NCBI GenBank assembly: GCA_019420505.1
Contig: JAHZHC010000023.1
Span: 50,250 to 114,249, forward strand
Origin: Ruminococcus sp.
Lineage (GTDB): Bacteria > Bacillota > Clostridia > Oscillospirales > Ruminococcaceae
DNA: 64,000 nucleotides
Direction: 5' to 3'
The position numbers and the translations under genes are program-made. A model generated the notes under the pieces. The model worked only from the letters and a program-made list of their open reading frames with translations. It was not told the DNA's origin and ran no database searches. Shown here one piece after another: positions 61,487 to 64,000 of the stretch; within the stretch, counting starts at the first letter, position 1; every line of letters begins with the position of its first letter.

Positions 61487-61518
61487 TTTATGATCCTTTC
61501 AATATTGCATCTGATGTA

Positions 61519-62286
61519 TTAATATTTTTCATATGCTGTATATTCCCCGTCAGCGGCATATCCAAGCTTCTGAGCTATTTTCAATGAAAATTTATTTCCT
61601 GCGTCCCAATGAGGGATTTTATTTAATGTCAGGGCATGAGAAATGAATGCTGCGGAACAAATTAGGGCAAGTCCTTTTTGTCTGTATTTTGGATTGGTTG
61701 CGACCTGAATTTCAACACCGTTGCTATAATATCCGAAGGTTGATGTACATGAAGCCAGTTCTTCATTTATATAGATAATATACCCGAAACCGTGGCGTCT
61801 ATAGTCGTCATAATTTTTGAAATTACTGACAAAGGCATTTTCCCATGTACATTTTTTCAGAAGATAATAATCTTTTTCTTCTGCTTTTTTCAAAACTGCT
61901 CCCTGAATTTCATTGATTTTATTTTCAATGCGTTGCAAATTTTCTGATGAAAAACCGTTTTTGGGAATAGCGGTATGATAGCGCAATGTTTTTTTCAGAT
62001 CAAGACCTGCGTTTAAAAGCGTTTGATACCAATCATCCGACTGAGGTATTATAACCAGATGATTGTCCTTTCTTTGTAAAATCTCAATCAGTTCTTTATG
62101 AGCACATGGCTGTCCGCTCAGATAGGCAAAGTCGCCGACAAAAATTGCGGCAGTATTTGGTTTGACATAATTATCACACCACAGTTTACCGATTATTCCT
62201 TCAAAAAAGCTTTTGATCATGGAATCACGGCACCATAAAAACATGCTTTTTATTTCATTAAGGAGGTGTGAATTGTTTTTTATCAT
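61519..62286 (-). CDS. GNAT acetyltransferase (zwittermicin-resistance-like group)
   Basis: 255 residues. The N-terminal half has AAIFVGDFAYLSGQP and VIIPQSDDWYQTLL; the C-terminal GNAT half has HGFGYIIYINEELASCTSTF, GVEIQVATNPKYRQKGLALICSAAFI and LGYAADGEYTAY. This two-part build fits the GNAT group typified by a zwittermicin-A-resistance-like protein. Substrate unknown. Between rnr and secG. Confidence 0.85.
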   Translation of the reverse strand: MIKNNSHLLNEIKSMFLWCRDSMIKSFFEGIIGKLWCDNYVKPNTAAIFVGDFAYLSGQPCAHKELIEILQRKDNHLVIIPQSDDWYQTLLNAGLDLKKTLRYHTAIPKNGFSSENLQRIENKINEIQGAVLKKAEEKDYYLLKKCTWENAFVSNFKNYDDYRRHGFGYIIYINEELASCTSTFGYYSNGVEIQVATNPKYRQKGLALICSAAFISHALTLNKIPHWDAGNKFSLKIAQKLGYAADGEYTAYEKY

Positions 62287-62354
62287 CTGAATTCTCCGAT
62301 CTTTTAATTTGCATTTTAATATGAATAATTGCTTTTATAATTATATAAATTTCT

Positions 62355-62386
62355 GTAAAAAATAAAAGCCCTGCATAATGCAGGGC
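62355..62386 (-). terminator. Terminator of secG
   Basis: Perfect stem GCCCTGCA (62368-62375)/TGCAGGGC (62379-62386) with three-base loop, followed on the minus strand by TTTTATTTTTT. Confidence 0.88.
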
Positions 62387-62393
62387 GCTGGGT

Positions 62394-62648
62394 TTACTTC
62401 TGTATAGCAACTATAATATTTACTACTAAAGTTACAATGAAAAACACTATTGCGGCAACTTTAGTAAACTTTGAAAGCTTTGCATCACGGGTTCTGCCTG
62501 AATTCTTTCCGTAAAAAGAATCATTGGCGCCGCCTCCGATTGCTGAAGTAAGACCTTGCTCCTTACTCTCCTGTACCAAAACGATCAAAACGATTACCAG
62601 GCTTGCGAGAATAAGCAGAATTCCTGCAATAATTTCAACACCACTCAT
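62394..62648 (-). CDS. secG: Preprotein translocase subunit SecG
   Basis: 84 residues, two membrane helices (EIIAGILLILASLVIVLIVLV; VAAIVFFIVTLVVNIIVAI) joined by the conserved QESKEQGLTSAIGGGAND and FYGKNSGR loop. Auxiliary part of the SecYEG channel. GGAAAGG ribosome site. Confidence 0.95.
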   Translation of the reverse strand: MSGVEIIAGILLILASLVIVLIVLVQESKEQGLTSAIGGGANDSFYGKNSGRTRDAKLSKFTKVAAIVFFIVTLVVNIIVAIQK

Positions 62649-62803
62649 TATTATCTTTTCCTTTCCAAGAATATATATGACTTTTTAAAACAATTAAAGC
62701 TCAAAAAAGAACACAATTTTTATAAGTATAACACATAAAATTTCAAATTGCAAGTGTATTAACAATATTTTTAAAATATTTTTCTTAATATTGATAAATG
62801 CTA

Positions 62804-62832
62804 TTGAAATTGTTAAAAAAATAGGCTATACT
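62804..62832 (+). promoter_or_regulatory. Promoter of the 41-residue membrane protein
   Basis: TTGAAA (62804-62809), 17 bases, TATACT (62827-62832), about 50 bases before ATG 62884. Confidence 0.55.
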
Positions 62833-62883
62833 ATATATAAAGAGAATAAAGGAAAAACAAAGTTTTTATTTGGAGGCGTTGAC

Positions 62884-63009
62884 ATGAGCAAGGGTGCAAA
62901 ATTTTTTACGGTTATAGCTGTTATAATAAGTGTTTTGACTGCGGCTGAAATTCTTGGAGAAATTTTTTCTACAAAAATGAACAGATATTATAAGGTCGAC
63001 AGTGAATAG
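62884..63009 (+). CDS. Forty-one-residue membrane protein
   Basis: From ATG 62884, directly after TTGGAGGCGTTGAC; the frame is open back to 62791 but that lies upstream of the promoter. MSKGAKFFTVIAVIISVLTA: one helix, then EILGEIFSTKMNRYYKVDSE. Similar tiny proteins (basic start, one helix, charged tail) are common in Clostridia, some with a YtxH-like look; no assigned function. Confidence 0.6.
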   Translation: MSKGAKFFTVIAVIISVLTAAEILGEIFSTKMNRYYKVDSE

Positions 63010-63062
63010 GACAATGTTGGTATAAATTTTTATGTAGCAGGATTGTTGATCCTGCTTTTATT

Positions 63063-63749
63063 TTATTTACAGAAACGATGGCTTCCTATTACCATCAGTG
63101 TCGGTTTTGAATGCATAAAAGCATTTGAAGTTTTTGCGGGATTATAATAGTATATACATCCGCCGGTAGGATCCCATCCGTTCAGTGCGTCTTTGGCTGC
63201 TTTATATGCCGAATCAGATACAGCTTCATTAAACTGTCCGTCTACTATGGCGGTAAATGCGCCGTTCTGATAGATTACTCCTGACAGTGTATCAGGAAAT
63301 GAGGGGTGTTGGATTCGGTTCAGAATAACGGCTCCTACTGCTACCTGACCGGTATAAGGTTCGCCACGTGCTTCGGCGGAGATTATTCTTGCCAGAAGAT
63401 TTACATTAGATGTTGTAGCGGCAGGAATTGTACCGATAGAGATTCCTAAGGCCCTTAATGTAGCGGGACCTGCGACTCCTGTTTGCTGGATACCCTGCTG
63501 TTTTTGGAATTTCAGAACGGCACTTCGTGTTTGCTCTCCGTAATAGCCGGTTACGCCGACAGTAAAGAGTCCACGTTCTTTTAATTTCTCCTGAATTGCT
63601 CTTACTTCTGCGCCGCTTGATCCTAACTGGGAAATTGCCGGCTGTGAGTCATCGCTGAAAATCAATGAAGCGACAATCAATAGGGTAAGGGCGGTGAGAA
63701 CAATTATTGCAGTTTTTAAAAAGTTATATACGCTTGCAGAATTGTTCAA
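63063..63749 (-). CDS. sleB: SleB-like spore cortex-lytic enzyme
   Basis: 228 residues from TTG 63749 (AAGGAGG upstream). N-terminal helix, peptidoglycan-binding domain (SSGAEVRAIQEKLKERGLF ... TRSAVLKFQKQQGIQQTG), then the hydrolase-2 (SleB) catalytic domain with LLARIISAEARGEPYTGQVA (catalytic Glu) and GAVILNRIQHPSFPDT, ending IGSHRFCK. It would be a lytic transglycosylase degrading cortex muramic-lactam peptidoglycan during germination. No YpeB partner gene is adjacent. Confidence 0.92.
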   Translation of the reverse strand: MNNSASVYNFLKTAIIVLTALTLLIVASLIFSDDSQPAISQLGSSGAEVRAIQEKLKERGLFTVGVTGYYGEQTRSAVLKFQKQQGIQQTGVAGPATLRALGISIGTIPAATTSNVNLLARIISAEARGEPYTGQVAVGAVILNRIQHPSFPDTLSGVIYQNGAFTAIVDGQFNEAVSDSAYKAAKDALNGWDPTGGCIYYYNPAKTSNAFMHSKPTLMVIGSHRFCK

Positions 63750-63931
63750 GGTGATTCCTCCTTAATGTAGAATGTAAGATTATTTTGTTCAGATGAATAC
63801 GGATTATGCACGTTTTTCCTAAATAAAAACAATAAAATTCTAAAATCAATTTTTATATGGTCATAATGCATAATAAGTTTCGACAAAATAACTCTGAATA
63901 ATATTTTTTCAACAAACTTAACATTTAGGTG

Positions 63932-63960
63932 TTGACAACAGGAAAAAAAGGTGATAGAAT
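63932..63960 (+). promoter_or_regulatory. Strong promoter at the right edge
   Basis: TTGACA (63932-63937), 17 bases, TAGAAT (63955-63960), then a GCCGAAACGGC hairpin (63971-63981) and G-rich leader. The downstream gene lies outside the window; a stable-RNA operon is possible. Confidence 0.55.
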
Positions 63961-64000
63961 AAACAAGTCGCCGAAACGGCGGGGAGAAAAGCTCGAGGCT

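Overview
The window is AT-rich (roughly one third G+C by eye), densely coded and uses strong GGAGG-type ribosome binding sites. It carries sporulation-associated genes (a CotJC-like manganese catalase and a SleB-like cortex hydrolase), a GH94 cellobiose phosphorylase and a Firmicutes-type secG/rnr neighbourhood. Together these point to an anaerobic, spore-forming, plant-glycan-using member of the Clostridia, probably Oscillospiraceae/Ruminococcaceae. This is inferred from gene content only; no rRNA is visible.

Layout. 1-449: 5' part of a ParA/MinD-like ATPase. 720-10187: a cell-surface glycopolymer block (LicD, two CDP-glycerol glycerophosphotransferase-like proteins, a TarI-like cytidylyltransferase, an extended SDR, two membrane acyltransferases). 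10396-14528: a response regulator, a large sensor kinase and a VanY-type D,D-carboxypeptidase. 14651-16062: two serine tRNAs, a missed 58-residue Cys-rich gene and a decayed gene. 16063-24963: YyaL-type protein, SDR, manganese catalase, hflX with an elaborate attenuator leader, a DUF6442/XRE pair with inverted operators, and a secreted SGNH hydrolase. 24967-27406: a polar amino-acid ABC transporter whose binding protein looks circularly permuted. 28199-33687: proBA and accessory enzymes. 34758-40424: guaA, a MATE exporter behind a guanidine-IV-like leader, and cellobiose phosphorylase. 40587-47338: secreted and regulatory proteins, TatD, a DPM1-like glycosyltransferase and an SseB-like protein. 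47341-52456: a small island with an MjaI-like restriction-modification system sitting inside an inverted copy of the guaA 3' end. 52478-58678: DUF4180, serA/serC, a sugar-phosphate transferase, MmcQ/YjbR and a Cu/Zn-SOD-like protein. 58919-64000: a second copy of a mosaic repeat, rnr, secG, a tiny membrane protein and sleB.

The strongest unusual signals are these. (1) A short leader ORF, an intrinsic terminator and alternative SD-sequestering pairings upstream of hflX, the layout of ribosome-stalling antibiotic-responsive attenuators. (2) A circularly permuted solute-binding protein. (3) Two copies of a roughly 400-base mosaic repeat whose internal stems show compensatory base changes. (4) The duplicated and inverted guaA tail split by a restriction-modification island.

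Several genes carry lesions or odd starts: a TatD gene with no ATG/GTG/TTG before its metal-binding motif, a HAD gene with a seven-T run that breaks the frame, a lipoprotein with a stop codon in its signal peptide, and a restriction enzyme split into two overlapping ORFs. All alignments and counts were made by eye; no database or folding tool was available.
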